Source: JAAZMA01 sp036720245 (GTDB lineage: Bacteria; Bacillota; Clostridia; Tissierellales; Tepidimicrobiaceae). From it: a stretch of 5,945 nucleotides of DNA. Under the pieces are notes generated by a model. It made no database searches. It was not told the origin of the DNA and saw only the letters and a list, made by a program, of their open reading frames with translations. Both the position numbers and the translations under genes were made by a program. The stretch spans positions 1 to 5,945 of the forward strand of contig DAIMNI010000095.1 in assembly GCA_036720245.1 (NCBI GenBank), given 5' to 3'. The number at the start of each line of letters is the position of its first letter. Within the stretch, counting starts at the first letter, position 1. This document shows positions 5,130 through 5,945 of the stretch, piece by piece.

Positions 5130-5172
5130 GAACTCACCTACTTTTTAAATTTACCGTTTCCCCTGTAACCAT

Positions 5173-5202
5173 ATTATATCCTAAATACCCCCGCACCATC
5201 AC
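5173..5202 (-). promoter_or_regulatory. Candidate promoter of the mntA-hepT operon
   Basis: The minus strand has a perfect TATAAT (5178-5173) about 45 bp before the mntA start. The -35 region is poor (GTGATG at 5202-5197, 18-bp spacing, three of six matches). It falls in the 80-bp gap between mntA and the flavin reductase gene, so the TA operon could also receive read-through, since no terminator is visible after that gene. Confidence 0.4.
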
Positions 5203-5209
5203 TATCTCA

Positions 5210-5716
5210 CTACTTATTACAATAACAATTGACTATCTCACCATAATAAATTGTATGCAAATCACCTTTTTCATACCATTCATTCTTTACTTCACTATCC
5301 AATAATTCTGAGTCCATAGGATGTTTATATACAATTTTACATTCATAAATCATTTGGCAACTCCCTATAGCAGGGGATTTTACTGATTTACTGTCTAGAA
5401 TATCTAAATTACATTCTTTAAATTTATCAAAATCCCTTCCCGATTTACTTCCACAATATCCTAAGGCTTTGTTCATTTTATTGTCTAATGGAACAGATAC
5501 AGTGAAGTCCTTGGCATTTTCCAATAATTCATGGGTATGTCTACTTTCCCTTACTAATACTGTAAATATAGGGCTACCCCATATATATCCAATATTCCCC
5601 CAGCCTATGGTCATGGTGTTTACTCTATTTTCATCGTCCTTAACAGTTAAAAAAGCCCCTCTTTCTTTTAAACTTTTTAAAGCATCTACTAAATTTAAAG
5701 TATAATCAAAATCCAT
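5210..5716 (-). CDS. Flavin reductase family protein (FMN-binding split barrel)
   Basis: 168-aa protein of the flavin reductase / flavoredoxin family, cytoplasmic, expected to bind FMN and act in NAD(P)H-dependent flavin reduction or electron transfer. The FMN-binding core is clear: GAFLTVKD (20-27), then VNTMTIGWGNIGYIWGSPIF (32-51), then VLVRESRHTHELLENAKDFT (53-72) and VSVP. It is followed by ALGYCGSKSGRDFDKF (84-99), the usual anaerobe-type signature. The C-terminal strands end in LHTIYYGEIV. Length is normal. The start ATG at 5716 follows AGGAGG (5729-5724) by seven bases. The gene is on the same strand as the downstream mntA-hepT pair, 80 bp apart, with no functional link apparent. The physiological partner cannot be told from sequence. 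Confidence 0.9.
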   Translation of the reverse strand: MDFDYTLNLVDALKSLKERGAFLTVKDDENRVNTMTIGWGNIGYIWGSPIFTVLVRESRHTHELLENAKDFTVSVPLDNKMNKALGYCGSKSGRDFDKFKECNLDILDSKSVKSPAIGSCQMIYECKIVYKHPMDSELLDSEVKNEWYEKGDLHTIYYGEIVNCYCNK

Positions 5717-5803
5717 TGTATAACCTCCTAAAATTTTATTTTTTATTTAAAATTATCTTTTACAATAACTTCTTCTTTAATATCATAGTGTTACATATTA
5801 TTT

Positions 5804-5938
5804 ATATTATATCAAATTAATTTTGTTTATGGAAAGATAGCCAAAATTATAGGAAAGTCCATTTACTTTAAATTAGAAGTAAAACAACTCGCTGACATTA
5901 AGAAAGATTATAACGAAACAAGAGTAGGAGCTAACTGA
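5804..5938 (+). pseudogene. Possible 3' remnant of a plus-strand gene
   Basis: On the plus strand a frame stays open from about 5804 to a TGA at 5936-5938. Its better-looking part reads YGKIAKIIGKSIYF (5828-5869), continues with a charged segment containing EVKQLADIKKDYNETR, and ends VGAN. There is no in-frame ATG and no ribosome binding site. Base composition is noticeably less AT-biased from about 5880 onward than in the adjoining leader. It may be the tail of a decayed or horizontally acquired gene, or chance. I do not recognise the family. Confidence 0.2.
5806..5811 (-). promoter_or_regulatory. Candidate -10 box upstream of the flavin reductase gene
   Basis: Minus-strand TATAAT (5811-5806) about 90 bp before the start codon, with no clear -35 element at 16-18 bp. 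The leader between it and the ribosome binding site is very AT-rich and has no recognisable riboswitch or hairpin. Confidence 0.3.
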
Positions 5939-5945
5939 AATAATC

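Noticed and set aside
5469..5705. 78-codon plus-strand open frame
   Set aside because: It lies entirely antisense within the clearly recognised flavin reductase gene and has no family resemblance.
1..5945. CRISPR array, tRNA or rRNA genes, insertion sequence ends
   Set aside because: I read both strands and saw no regularly spaced repeats, no cloverleaf-like segment, and no transposase or terminal inverted repeats.

Overview
The window is AT-rich with strong AGGAGG-type ribosome binding sites, TATAAT -10 boxes and clostridial-style proteins. This points to a low-GC Firmicute, most likely a member of the Clostridia; that placement is inference, not a measured taxonomy. Every confidently called gene lies on the minus strand, so transcription runs from high to low coordinates. 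A run of ten Ns (4962-4971) marks an assembly gap, so this is a draft contig or scaffold.

Region 1 (1-2980) is a signalling operon. In transcription order it encodes a membrane protein with an N-terminal UBA/TS-N-like helical domain and a C-terminal DUF4342-type membrane domain, then an OmpR/ArlR-type response regulator, then a membrane histidine kinase. The three genes overlap (23 bp and 8 bp), which suggests coupled translation. A promoter with an extended -10 box precedes the operon. Just upstream of it are two perfect 11-bp direct repeats, the spacing expected for tandem OmpR-family binding, so autoregulation is plausible. Downstream, at the window edge, is the 5' end of a small clostridial-type gene with its own promoter. 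That upstream region shares a 9-mer with the operon promoter region.

Region 2 (3124-5129) looks like a small defence or toxin-antitoxin island. It holds two modules: (a) a 67-aa (or 50-aa) lysine-rich protein followed one base later by a GNAT acetyltransferase with an atypical acetyl-CoA loop, ending in a hairpin terminator that begins inside the stop codon; and (b) a MntA nucleotidyltransferase antitoxin followed by a HepT HEPN ribonuclease toxin. The MntA gene is interrupted only by the N gap and looks intact when read across it. Between the modules is a non-coding stretch with what may be a decayed gene fragment.

Region 3 (5210-5945) holds a flavin reductase family protein and, beyond it, an AT-rich upstream region. 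A short plus-strand open stretch there may be the 3' end of a decayed gene.

The best candidates for something little described are the DUF4342/UBA-like protein as a partner of an ArlRS-like two-component system with a phased operator, and the GNAT plus small lysine-rich protein pair, which resembles a toxin-antitoxin module but lacks a recognisable ribbon-helix-helix antitoxin.
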